A stretch of 49,010 bases of DNA from Chara braunii (Eukaryota > Streptophyta > Charophyceae > Charales > Characeae), in the NCBI GenBank assembly GCA_003427395.1, contig BFEA01000302.1:1497222-1546231 (forward strand), in the 5' to 3' direction. The notes under the pieces are model-generated. The model did no database searches. It worked only from the letters and a program-made list of their open reading frames with translations, and was not told where the DNA came from. The number at the start of each line of letters is the position of its first letter. Positions within the stretch are counted from its first letter, which is position 1. Positions 33,926 to 43,953 of the stretch are shown one piece after another. The translations under genes and the position numbers were made by a program.

Positions 33926-36900
33926 ATGGGCAGGCTTAGGGTAGCTACTTGAAATGTGCGTGCCAGTGGGCTAGGGGACTCAACAGGCGGAAACAAGAAA
34001 GGTCGTGTGAAAAGCTAGATGCGCGAGAAGAAAATTGACATCCTCTACCTGCAGGAAAGCAAATTATCAGAACAAAAGGTATTGGAGTTAGGTTCCTGGT
34101 GGGATGGTCCACAACTGTGGGCACTTGCTAAAGGATCTAAAGGTGGCGTAATAATCCTAGTTCATAAGAACTTAAATGCTGAATTTATCGATTTTCGTGC
34201 GGACTTGCGGGGATAATGGTCATGGATTAAACTGGGGATTGAGGGTCAATAGTGGGTAGTAGCTTCCATCTATACTCCAATGGATCGTGCTGAACGTGCA
34301 ATTTGTTTTTAAGATATTCCACTATTTGTCCCCGACTGTGACAATCTAATCATAGCCCGGGACTGGAATACCTCCTTAGATAACCCTGAGGGAGTTCGGG
34401 GTAACTGTGATGTCAAAGTGTTGTCAAATCTCATGTCGGACTTGAAACTGATGAAGTCGTACGCGCTTTTATACCCCGGTAACCCAGGATTTGCTTGGTG
34501 TTCTAACATCCGGGAAGGGAAAGGTATGGTTCGTAGGAGATTGGATTTTTTCTTACTCTCACTAAAAGTGTGGCAGACTACTGTGCTTATTGAAGAGGTG
34601 GATAACCCGATTTCGGACCATAAACCGGTAGTGGCCACATTTAATTATGTTAAGTTGGAAAGGGGCCCTGGCTACTTCAGAGAAAATACCCATATTCTCC
34701 AGGACCCTGGTGTGGTAGATTTGATGAAACGTTTTTCAGAGGGATGAAAACTGAACGCCGAGACGTTTAAAAACAAGGAAGCTTGGTGAGAAGCAGGATC
34801 CCACGTTTTCTCAAAGCATTTAAGTAATTTTTTCCGTATCCTGGTAGCCAAAAGAAAGAATAAAGAGGAATAGATAGTTAGGAAGCTCAAATATGTGGAA
34901 GACCACATGAACCTCCACCCTATCTCAAACGTGGTTTGAAGCCCGGTTAGAGATAAATTACTAGCCGAGTGGGATGCCTTCCAACATGAGGAACCGGATC
35001 TGTGGAATAAGAGATTAAAAGTTAAGGGGATAGTCGTTTACGACCGCATGACACGTGACACCTTCCAAAAATCAACGCCCAAAAAATTAACACACTCAAT
35101 GAGAGAGATCATGCACCCCTTTTACCATGATCTACCGATTGCCTGAGAACAAACGCAGCTCTGTGATTATGTTGCCATATACTATCAGGATATCTTGACT
35201 TCCGGAAGACCATTCAAAGACCTAACCACAGACCTATCGAAAAATTTGAATCGGTGGACCCATTTCGGAAAAAGAATTTCCACTCAAGGCAAATTGGATA
35301 TGGACCGTCCGGTATCTATTGAAGAAGCATGGGAAGCACTGAATGCAATGGCGAGGGGCAAAGCCCCTGGGAACAATAACCTACCTGTCGAACTCTATAT
35401 TGTTATTTGGGATAAGATCAAAGAGGAGTTTGTAGAAATCTATAATCAGGTCTTGGTTGGAGGTAACTTATTAATAGGAACGAGGAACGAGATTATTTCC
35501 TTACTCTACAAGAAGGGTGACAAGTCTGAAATAAAAAATTGGCGCCCTATCTCTGTCTGAAATGTTTCCTACAAACTCTTAGCAAAAATTTTAGTTAGAC
35601 TTTTGGGCAGACATCTCCCGACTTTGATTGAGAAAGACCAAGCTGCCTTTGTTCAGGGCCGATCTATATTTGAGAATATTGGCACGGCCATCGAGGCCTT
35701 TGAAGTGGTTGAGAACACGCAAGCTAACCTATCAATTCTAATGTTAGATCTCGAAAAGGCATATGACCATGTAAATTGGACGTATGTCTTGACTACACTG
35801 CGCCATGTTGGTTTCAGCGAAAATCTGTGTAACTAAGTTCTGACCCCTTACTCCTTATCTATGACCTCTGTTATGGCTAATGGGTTTATATCTACCTCCT
35901 TCCCGTTGGCGAGATCTCTTCGACAGGGCTGCCCTTTGGCACCCCTCCTTTTCGTAATTCAAATGGAGAACCTGTTGTGCAACGTGCACTTAAATCCATA
36001 TATTAAAGGTCTTGATGAGGGCACCTCCCAATGCAAAGTCAAAGCATTGGCAGGTGAACTTTTTTCCATCTCTGAGAACTCTGAAAGGTCAATGAAGGCT
36101 TTGAAAGGATGTTTGGACGACCATTCAGAACTATCGAAGGCCTCAGTCAACTGGGCCAAATCATTTTTTTTCCTCCCAAGAGCCTTTACTCCGATTGAGA
36201 ACTGGGGAATGAAATGTATTGAGTCGGATCAATCGGAAAGGTTCTTGGGAGCACAGGTATCTTTGTTATCATGCAGTGTGGATCAGAAGGGGATCCTGCT
36301 ACAACGCTCGCTGCAAAGGGCAACAACTTGGGGCAGAGCTCACCATCTTTCTGTTTTTGGCAGAGTTTTGGCAATTAACAATGCCTTATTTTCCCTACTT
36401 TGGTTTGTAGTTGTTGTCAGACCCTTAGGCAGACATTTGTCCGCTATGATCCGCCGAAGGGCTACTAAGTTTATATGGAAACCATTTGCTACAGATGAGC
36501 AGAGTTTTATGTCCAAGGCGGCCTGGGATTTGCTGTGTTTTTCCAAAGAGGAAGGGGGGCTTGGTTTAATCGACCCACAATGCAAGGGGACTGCAATGCT
36601 GGTTAGATGAGAATTAAAGGTATTTGCTCAATAGAGGAGTCACACTGGATTTCCTTGGCGGAAATCATCTTGGCGAATGAATGGAACTTGTCCCGCCCTT
36701 CCGATGTTTGGACTTGTTTCCTTCTGTTGTCTTACCAAAACCACCGGATTGAGTCTAAGTTCTGGAAAGCAATTATGCTGGCATGGAAATGGTTGAAACC
36801 AAATTCGTGGGCTAACCCGGCAACTCAGGTCAAAATCTTACTCCAGCCCCTTCTTGAAAATCCGCAAATCCAGAAACAGAACGACAACTATTTTTTTGCC

Positions 36901-37863
36901 GATTCGTCATGCAGTAGTTTCGGGAGGGACTGGATCGAAAAGGGGGTTCTGAAAATCGGTGACATTTGGAATCTGGTAGAAGGTCAATGAAAAACTCCTT
37001 CTGCATTGAGGGAATACTTGGGTTTTGTATGGTATGTTGAGGAAAAACTTACAAAGTTAATCCAAACTATTCCCCTGCTATGGAGAATGGTGTTAAGTCC
37101 AAAGGGCATTGACCCCCCTAGTACATGGTATGTTTATCGCAATGTTGCCTCTGACCATTCGTTTTGGAAATTGACAGAGATCGAGACAAGTGGGAAAAGG
37201 GTATTCCAGCAATGGGAAGGAATCGATTCAAATAAACCAAAAGTCTTGGTTCAAATTAACGAACACACCCACCCACCGTTGGGAATCACCCTAGCTCAGA
37301 TACGAGTATGGGAAATGTGTGACAAGGAAGGGAACTGGGACTGCCAGGTTTTTGTAGGTGGGTCAACTATTGAGGACCTGAAAGTGGATCCCATGTGGGG
37401 TTGAAAAGGAGAAGGAAAATGTGGAGAATACCTACCACTTCACCTGTATTCAACTGAATTGGGCTACGCCTCTCAAATACCAACTCGTAAAGCCGTGGAA
37501 GTAGCAGTAAGGAGATGGAGTCAGGTTTTAGATAAGAATCACCAATCTATTGAAAAAGCTCTATCCCTAGCGGTCAATCTTTCGTTGTTGTCATTGCTGG
37601 CTAGTCCATCAACAGTGAACTTGGTTCAAAGTGGTCTTCAAATTGAAATGATCTGCAAGAGATGTAATTGGGCATTCGAGTCAACCAATCACGTGTGGTA
37701 TGACTGCCTGGCTTCGCTCAGAATTTGGGACTGGTGGAAGGACTTCTGGGATGGAATTTCAGGTAATTACCTGCCATGGAATCGAGACTGGGTCCTGCTG
37801 GGAGGTCTGCCGGAACAAGGGGTGGGGCTATGTTGCCCAAGCAGCCTGAGCAGTAGGCTGTGA
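33926..37863 (+). pseudogene. LINE C ORF2 (endonuclease, RT, zinc motif), broken
   Basis: From ATG 33926 the frame reads RVAT, then TGA (33950-33952) in place of the usual Trp of the TWN motif. Endonuclease: DILYLQESKL, ASIYTPMD, ARDWNTSLD, ISDHKPV. RT: SLLYKKGDKSEIKNWRPIS, then a stop; QAAFVQGRSIFENI, MLDLEKAYDHVNWTYVL, LRQGCPLAPLLFV. Motif C reads LAGE (36047-36058), so both catalytic Asp are lost. The C-terminal CKRCNWAFESTNHVWYDC (CX2CX8HX4C) lies near 37651-37705, followed by a frameshift at about 37815. Numerous stops make the copy inactive. Confidence 0.85.
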
Positions 37864-37870
37864 TGAGAAT

Positions 37871-38142
37871 CATGAGAATCATAACATGGATAACACAAAC
37901 GAAGAAGATGATGTGAGCATTAATATCGTGACGCTAACAACTTCCCCCCAGCATCACCTCAACTCACACTGTTGAGGTAACTCAATCCTTCCACTCATAC
38001 GTCACTCATACTGAGGTAAATACTACTTTCCCTTACAACCAAGAGTATTCCAACCTTGAATTGCGCGCGCGGTAGTTTCCCGCCGTACTTTACCAAAGCA
38101 GGTTGTACCCGGTCTGTAAGCCAGTCCATCTATTTTGTCCCG
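37871..38142. other. Stretch between LINE C and the hairpin repeats; no gene seen
   Basis: It contains two short duplications: GAGAATCAT twice at about 37865-37880, and related TTGAGGTAACTC/TGAGGTAAATAC phrases near 37972-38025. It may be part of the Penelope-like element 3' region or old flank. Confidence 0.35.
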
Positions 38143-38790
38143 TACATCGCGCATCCTTTCCCACATTTTCGTCTCGGTACCTTTCGTTTATCTGAAAATA
38201 TATATATATGGGGGATGTGTGATATAACCACACCAGCCCCGTATTTTACTGCTACCTCCTTGATCTGACTTTAAAGCCACCCATGTTCGCTTACTTATGC
38301 TATTTTGTCCGATACATCGCCCATCTTTCCCATATTTTCGTCTCGGTACCTTTCGTAATCTGAACAAATGTATACGGGGTATGTGTGATATAATCACACC
38401 AGCCCCGNNNNNNNNNNNNNNNNNNNNNNNNNNNNNNNNNNNNNNNNNNNNNNNNNNNNNNNNNNNNNNNNNNNNNNNNNNNNNNNNNNNNNNNNNNNNN
38501 NNNNNNNNNNNNNNNNNNNNNNNNNNNNNNNNTACATCGCCCATCTTTCCCATATTTTCGTCTCGGTACCTTTCGTAATCTGAACAAATGTATACGGGGT
38601 ATGTGTGATATAATCACACCAGCCCCGTATTTTACTGCTCTCTTCGTAATCTGGCTTTAATACCACCCATGTTCGCTCACTTATGCTATTGAAAAAAATA
38701 TATACAGGATTTGTGTGATACGCACATATCCCGTATTTTATGTGCCGACCTTCGTTCATTTGTAATGCCGTCCAGGTGCGATCCCTTGTA
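38143..38790. repeat. About 170-bp tandem repeats each carrying a hairpin; N gap inside
   Basis: Units start with TACATCGC at 38143, 38313 and 38533; a shorter fourth runs from about 38692. The 125-N gap (38408-38532) cuts unit 2. Each unit shares TCTCGGTACCTTTCG, a hairpin and GTATTTTA. The hairpin reads CGGGG, 3 nt, GTGTGAT, ATA, ATCACAC, 3 nt, CCCCG (38375-38407 and 38595-38627), with variants at 38210-38241 and 38703-38734. On the minus strand this array lies just 3' of the Penelope-like RT, so it may be that element's 3' region or pseudo-LTR; an independent satellite is the alternative. Confidence 0.8.
38408..38532. other. Assembly gap (125 N)
   Basis: It falls inside the tandem repeat. 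With a 170-bp period the true missing length would be nearer 75 or 245 bp, so the N count is probably arbitrary. Confidence 0.95.
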
Positions 38791-38989
38791 TTTACTCAGA
38801 TACCAGCAGGCCAAACACCCCGCTTTTTCAAAAAATATTAACAAATCTAGCATACTGCAGGAGATATGTCCTGTATACACATTTTTGTCGGCCACTGCTC
38901 CTACCGGACAGGGCTCTGAAAAAACGCTCGAGGCCCCAGAAGGAACTCGCAGTATGGCACAACCACATTTTGCACGATTATGACAAATT

Positions 38990-40948
38990 TCAAAATATCC
39001 GCAGTAGTTCCAGAACCTTGGCCCAGAAATGTGTGTCCATTCGTCGTTGCATCCACCATAGCCCTGTCATCAGGACCTTACCTGGATATTCGGATTTTTC
39101 CAGCTCTCTCGCCAGGGTTAATATTCCCCAGCATACAAGTCCGTCATCATTACAGTTTATTGAGATCCTGAGGATTGTATTTGCGACGGTGGAGTACTTC
39201 ACAGTGGTAGGACCAAAAGAGCGAAAGGACTTATACGTCTGATACCGTAGTTTGGAATCATCCTAGATGGACTGTGCATTCTTGAATTTATGAGCCAATT
39301 TTATCTTTCCCTGTTCCTCCGATATTAAGATCCTAGTTTCCAAGAAATCCAGGATCCCAGCCCCTATATCTGTGCGTTCCAGGGTCAGGCCTTCGGGGTA
39401 AATCTTCGTTACTGCATCAAGCAGCTCTTCCACCTTCGTTCGACTCTTTGGATCGTTTCTCTTAAAAAAACCCAGAATCAACAAGTCATCAATGTATCTC
39501 TTCCCAGAGATTAGTCCAGCATCCCCCTCAAGCGAACGAATGAAACCATATTCGACATACATGCACATCAGGCACGCCAATGGTGGGCTTGTGCGCCCAC
39601 CCATGGGAATGCCTTTTTTCTATTTCAGAACAGAGTTAGAAACAAGAAAAACTGTGTTTTCCAAAAAGAACTTAGTTAGGGAAAACACCTTACTCAGGCG
39701 AATCGATTTCCAACCTGGTTCTCCATGGGATTTTCCAAAATGCGCAATCCGTTTCCTAGAATTGATCCAAATCCATTTTATTCCTTTCTGATGAAACAAG
39801 TCAATCAACCATTCTACTGCCTTTCGGATCGCTTCGTGAGACAGTTGTGAAAACATTTATTTGATGACATATGTACGAGCAACCACACCAAGTGCGTCGT
39901 CCTTACACTTCTGCTCGATGCTGCATACCTCATCTTTCAAGCTATTCATCGTACGAAGATTAAAATGCGAATCTTCGACTTTCTTAATTAGTTCATTCAG
40001 GGCGACAGATAATATTCCAGAGGCCGCTCTAAATGGACTGAGGTAAGAGGGGACAATTGGCCTCCTCTTCCTCTTATCCTTCTCCTTCGGCATTATGTAA
40101 GCATGCTGAAGTACACCATTCCGGTCCCAAGGGGCAATCTGGTCAAGTTGCGCCAGCCTGTACTCCACCTTCATGCGGTTGAGGACTTCCTCATTTGTGA
40201 CGGTGATATGTTCGTAGTTATCGTTCTTCAAGAACATTTTATCAAAACCTTCAACATAGCGCTTAGGACATTCGATCCACATTTCATTCTGGTTCCTATC
40301 CAGCGGGGACAAAACCAGTTCAGAGAAGGACTGTTTCAGGCCTTGAACATACTCACTGAGAACACACTGCAGATCCTTAGCCTCACCCTTCCTTAATACT
40401 TTGAGTGGGTCAATATGTATCTTTCTCTCACACAATCCCTTACCTCTGATGCGGTCCAGAGCTTCATTGCATGCCATATCAATCGTTCTCCGGGTATCCA
40501 TTATACCCGGAAAAGGTATATTCTTCGAGTTGCAAACAAAGGGATGGATACCGTTAATCTCACCGATCTTGACCGCTACATGCCCATCAATCTTGGGCAA
40601 GTCAAAGTCAGCGCAACAACACTCAAAACAACAATTTTGCGCAAATGACTTCTGGTTATGCAGAAGATCGTCCACCGATTTGGCTTTGAGCCACACGGTT
40701 TTTGTTCTTCTAGCATACAGATCAGCCAGTAAGCTAGGCTGGAATGTCTCAGTGATCCAGCTCTTAACCTCTTTTTCTACCTTCCCTTTATTGACAGTAG
40801 TACAAAACGACAATTTTACGACAATATTGACCCGAGGGTTGATCCCGAACTTCTTCTTGAACACATTAGTGAGTATCCCCCGAACGATCTGTCGCTCCTT
40901 CCTCTGATTAATTGTCTTTACAACGTTGTTCAGGTCAATCAATTCCAC
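38990..40948 (-). pseudogene. Penelope-type reverse transcriptase, in one frame with three stops
   Basis: Codon 1 is GTG at 40948. Residues 106-112 (CCFECCC) form the cysteine linker. AYIMPKEKDKRKRRPIVPSY (about 40120-40060) is the fingers region. Motif A reads TYVIK (39860-39874), with GTC (39866-39868) where the catalytic Asp is expected. GIPMGGRTSPPLACL (39611-39570) is motif B and RYIDDLL (about 39499-39479) is motif C. The thumb continues as YKSFRSFGPTTVKYSTVANT. Stops: TAA 39857-39859, TAG 39620-39622, TAG 39263-39265. No frameshift is needed over almost 2 kb. Penelope RTs are the closest relatives of telomerase RT. This copy is inactive because of the stops and the lost Asp. Confidence 0.83.
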
Positions 40949-40960
40949 TAAGTATTTTTT

Positions 40961-41821
40961 TCACAGATCCCAGCGTTTCCACGGAGCTCTCAGCAGTGCG
41001 ATCAATTCAACTTTCTTCAATTCGGTTTTGGTTTTTGTACGCAGAAGTTGGGAGATTTTCCACGTACCACCACATTCGATCTCAGACTTAGAATCTTTTA
41101 AGAGGAACTTGACCCTGCCAATCTCAATTTTGTTGAAGCCAAACAAAAGAGCAATTAATCGCCACAATTTGAGCCACCGGCTACCGGGGTTGTTAGTAAT
41201 AGCAACCTCCTTTTTAATCTTCTCTTTTGCCAATTTCTTAAGGATCTTTAGCAAGTCTGGGTCGTGCGTGATGTTAGTAAAAACACAATTAAACAATAGA
41301 GGTTCGTTAATCACAGCATGACCAATAACTGATCTTTTTCGTTTCCCTCTCGGCCGTCGGGTACTGGTTTTTACAAACTTCCCAGAGGCATTAAGCCCAG
41401 GGTTATACGCCTGGATAATATCAAATTCTACCTCATTGATAGCCGCCTCGTCCCCGAACCAAATTGGGATCGGGACATAATAGTCTACGCCAATTTTTCT
41501 CAACCAATTATGAACCTTCTGGTTACTTTCTGTCTTAATCGCCCTGCGGTGTTCAGCCCACCTCTCTTTGAGAGTCCGAGTGGTTTTTCCAACATAGACG
41601 AGACTATGACTGAGGGACATGAGGACATAAACACACTTTTTACCGTTCAAGAGTCTCTCCCATTCTCCTTTACCGATTCTAAGCCAGAACCGGACATATG
41701 TCTTGCCCCATTTAATGTCCTCTCTAAGACAGGCTACGAGGATAATCAACACCTGCACTTGTTCTAGTACCGTAGCGATTTGCTGTCCAACGCAATGTTT
41801 TAGATTCCGGATCTGTTCCAC
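40961..41821 (-). pseudogene. GIY-YIG endonuclease part of the Penelope-like element
   Basis: 286 codons. Residues 63-66 (CVYV) and 76-80 (YVGKT) are the GIY and YIG halves. Arg87 and His91 (KERWAEHRRA) and Glu130 or Glu132 (NEVEFDII), followed by NPGLN at 140-144, complete the usual catalytic layout. The nuclease nicks target DNA to prime reverse transcription. A Lys/Arg-rich run (TRRPRGKRKRS) follows the domain. The ORF ends at TGA (40961-40963), but the RT continues in the same frame 12 bp later, so the stop is likely a mutation inside one long ORF. Confidence 0.82.
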
Positions 41822-41853
41822 CGCTCGCCTGAGAGACCTGAGGCTGCCGAAGT

Positions 41854-42213
41854 TCAGTTTCCCCCGACTGTATCATCCTCGGTGGCGGCGTCTTCACTGC
41901 ACCCTCCATTCTTCTTTGATGGTCCTGCGATCACTGTAGACTCATCAGCCTTCAACTGATTTGTGTAATCTTGGAGGTCCAGCCTTGCGAGCTCCCATGC
42001 TCCCATTTCTTTTCGATAGTACTGTATCCCTTTTTGCTTACACATCTCTTGCACCCTCGAGTAGTGCAGAGATTGGTAAAAGTCCAGGCGGATCTTCATA
42101 TAATCAGTAGGCTGTGATGTCATATGGAAGGGAAGAAACAAGTACGTGTTTGAAGGCATTGAAATGACCAACAAGGAAATCAGAGATTCCTTCAGAGGTT
42201 CCCTGCGACGCAT
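41854..42213 (-). pseudogene. SAP-like N-terminal segment of the Penelope-like element
   Basis: A 119-codon ORF containing LHYSRVQEMCKQKGIQYYRK, then EMGAWELARLDLQDYTNQ. This spacing (Leu-rich helix, Cys-Lys-x-x-Gly-Ile, Lys, second helix) resembles a SAP DNA-binding motif. It ends 32 bp before the GIY-YIG ORF, in another frame, so it is either a separate upstream ORF or the N-terminus cut off by a frameshift. The upstream end lies 27 bp from the palindrome at 42240, so more may be missing. Confidence 0.5.
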
Positions 42214-42239
42214 TGTCCAAGCTGATTGGAAGAGGAAAA

Positions 42240-42583
42240 AACTGCCATTCCGTCAAAATTGGCATCTTTTATTTTTTGAACGAAATTAAAACCGAGTTTT
42301 TTGGCCGAAAACTCGTCAAAATTTGTTGTTCCTGAGGGTTTGGCGTTTGTAAAACGCTGGACCCCCTGGCTATACATGGACCTAGCTTGAGACCAGGTAC
42401 TTCCAGACAGTCCTGCCTGGAGGTGCCTGGTCTCAAGCTAGGTCCATGTACATCCAGGGGGTCCAACGTTTGTAAAACGCTGGACCCTCAAGAACAACAG
42501 ATTTTGACGAGTTTTCGGCTAAAAAACTCAGTTTCAATTTCGTTCAAAAAATAACAAATGTCCATTTTGACGAAATGGTCGTT
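42240..42583 (-). mobile_element. 344-bp foldback (palindromic) MITE, copy 1
   Basis: Two arms of about 171 bp are near-perfect reverse complements with almost no spacer. Outer ends are AACTGCCATTCCGTCAAAAT and its inverted relative ending ATTTTGACGAAATGGTCGTT; the centre is near 42411 (CCAGACAGTCCTGCCTGGAGG region). Repeated phrases such as ACCTAGCTTGAGACCAGG mark both arms. Comparing arm-specific differences (AACTG versus AACGA ends) shows this copy lies inverted relative to copy 2. Only A runs flank it, so a target duplication is ambiguous. No coding. Confidence 0.85.
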
Positions 42584-43192
42584 AAAGGTAGAACTAGATA
42601 TGGGGAATGGTTTGGAGCAACATGGGGACTGGGAGGGAAGATTGCGAGACTGGAGGAAGGTAGGCTAGTCTTGGCAGTCGTTTTGGGCCAAGTAGACAGT
42701 AAGAACCTGGGCACTCGGTCTTAGCTTCCATAGGAGGAAGGCAAGGGGAATTCGTAAACGAGGAAGGAGCGCCCTTTACATCACCGGTCCGGTCGGACCG
42801 GGCTGCCGTCGAATAGGCAGTAATAATTAGGCTAAGACCAAGTAGGTTGATCATTTTGAATTGTTCGACTTTCATGGCCTGCAGCAGTTGTTTTTTGCTG
42901 GGGGGTTTAGGTTTGTTTGGCTTTTTAGGCTTGGTGCATGCATTAATTACCAGGGGACGAGATTTAAGGACAACGATTTAGATTTTGCCATTTTTGTTCC
43001 TAGATATTTTCTAGCCTCTGTTTTTGTTTTTGGAAATTCCAAGGGTCATGAGTTGTAAGTAGTTTCCCAGCCAGATGGCTGTAAACAAAACTGGCTGATG
43101 CTATCGGGATAACTCCGATTTGAATTGTGAGGTCTCCGACCTCTTTTTTTTGCTTGGAATAAATGTTGATTGGAAAGAAAAAAAAAGAATAA
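42584..43192 (+). mobile_element. LINE F: 5'-truncated 3' end of a LINE B-family element
   Basis: 43092-43140 carries the family 3' signature: CTGGCTGATGCT, a stem ATCGG/CCGAT with loop GATAACT (43103-43119) and GAATTGTGAGG (43122-43132). A-rich tail sequence follows to about 43190. No RT is recognisable upstream, so only the 3' UTR and perhaps the last coding part remain. It lies between palindrome copy 1 and the LINE D 3' end. Confidence 0.65.
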
Positions 43193-43517
43193 TTATAGAG
43201 GCCGGGGTCCTCACAATTCTACCCGGAGTGGGAACACGTTTTTCGCCACCAGCCCACCCTGTCTTTGAACAGAAAAGAAGCACATCGCAGTAGCCAGTCC
43301 AAACTGGCCTATGAGAAACAGGAAAATACTACCTAAACAACTCGCTCGTACCAGTCGGGTCTTTGGCCCTACTGCAGACCTGGGACCTAGTTGACACCCA
43401 AACAAGGCAAACAGAGCCACCGAGCAACATGTTGGTTCAACCTTGTAACAAGATCTATCTGCTTCCCCCCATCACCCACCCCCCTTTATGCCCCCACTCC
43501 CCAAATGATGTTAATTG

Positions 43518-43861
43518 AACGACCATTTCGTCAAAATGGACATTTTTAATTTTTTGAACGAAATTGAAACCGAGTTTTTTGGCCGAAAACTCGTCAAAAT
43601 TTGTTGTTCTTGAGGATCCAGTGTTTTACAAACGTTGGACCCCCTGGATGTACATGGACCTAGCTTGAGACCAGGCACCTCCAAGCAGGACTGCCTGGAG
43701 GTACCTGGTCTCAAGCTAGGTCCATGTACAGCCAGAGGGTCCAGCGTTTTACAAACGCCGAACCCTCAGGAACAACAAATTTTGATGAGTTTTCGGCCAA
43801 AAAACTCGGTTTGAATTTCGTTCAAAAATTAAAAGATGTCCATTTTGAAGAAATGACAGTT
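43518..43861 (+). mobile_element. 344-bp foldback (palindromic) MITE, copy 2, in LINE D
   Basis: Same length and structure as copy 1: outer ends AACGACCATTTCGTCAAAAT and the inverted counterpart ending AAATGACAGTT. Near the centre CCTCCAAGCAG faces CTGCCTGGAGG with a 2-nt loop. ATTG flanks both sides (43514-43517 and 43862-43865), a plausible 4-bp target duplication. Identity to copy 1 is high when copy 1 is read in reverse. An RNA crossing it would form a hairpin of about 170 bp. Confidence 0.87.
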
Positions 43862-43953
43862 ATTGTGAACTTCCCATCTGTAATCTAATTCCTCACGAAG
43901 TCATCCCTTACAACATTTACCCCCTCCCTTAGGCCCCTTACCCATTCACTAAG

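Larger units (their letters stand above)
31487..37870 (+). mobile_element. LINE C: decayed LINE of the same family as LINE B, 3'-truncated
   Basis: A 5' region (31487-31801), ORF1 (from 31802) and ORF2 (33926 to about 37863) follow the LINE B plan, with similar protein segments throughout but strong divergence. The conserved 3' tail of the family is absent: similarity stops just after the C-terminal zinc motif near 37870, where unrelated sequence begins. Both catalytic Asp of the RT are gone. The 5' boundary is placed after the LINE B target duplication and is approximate. Confidence 0.8.
38990..42213 (-). mobile_element. Permuted Penelope-like element (N-terminal GIY-YIG, Chlamys/Naiad type)
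   Basis: On the minus strand a SAP-like segment (42213-41854) is followed by a GIY-YIG nuclease (41821 to about 41380), a cysteine-rich linker (40633-40612) and a Penelope-type RT (about 40200-38990). In classical Penelope elements the GIY-YIG domain is C-terminal; N-terminal placement with a CxC-type linker is the hallmark of the Naiad/Chlamys clade. No Cys pair lies between the two halves of the nuclease motif, which fits Chlamys. From 41821 to 38990 one frame runs through, broken only by four stop codons. A 344-bp palindrome abuts the 5' side and hairpin tandem repeats lie on the 3' side. Confidence 0.82.

Noticed and set aside
38143-38790. Hammerhead ribozyme in the tandem repeats
   Set aside because: The hairpin is clear on both strands, but the CTGATGA and GAAA core in the right order is missing.
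39263-39859. Variant genetic code with TAA/TAG read as an amino acid
   Set aside because: The ClpF ORF ends at TAA with no internal TAR codon, and LINE copies contain TGA stops as well, so there is no consistent recoding.
40961-40963. In-frame TGA between nuclease and RT read as selenocysteine
   Set aside because: Selenocysteine use is known in some Naiad elements, but the other three stops here are TAA, TAG and TAG, motif A is also damaged, and I see no SECIS-like structure. Ordinary decay explains it.
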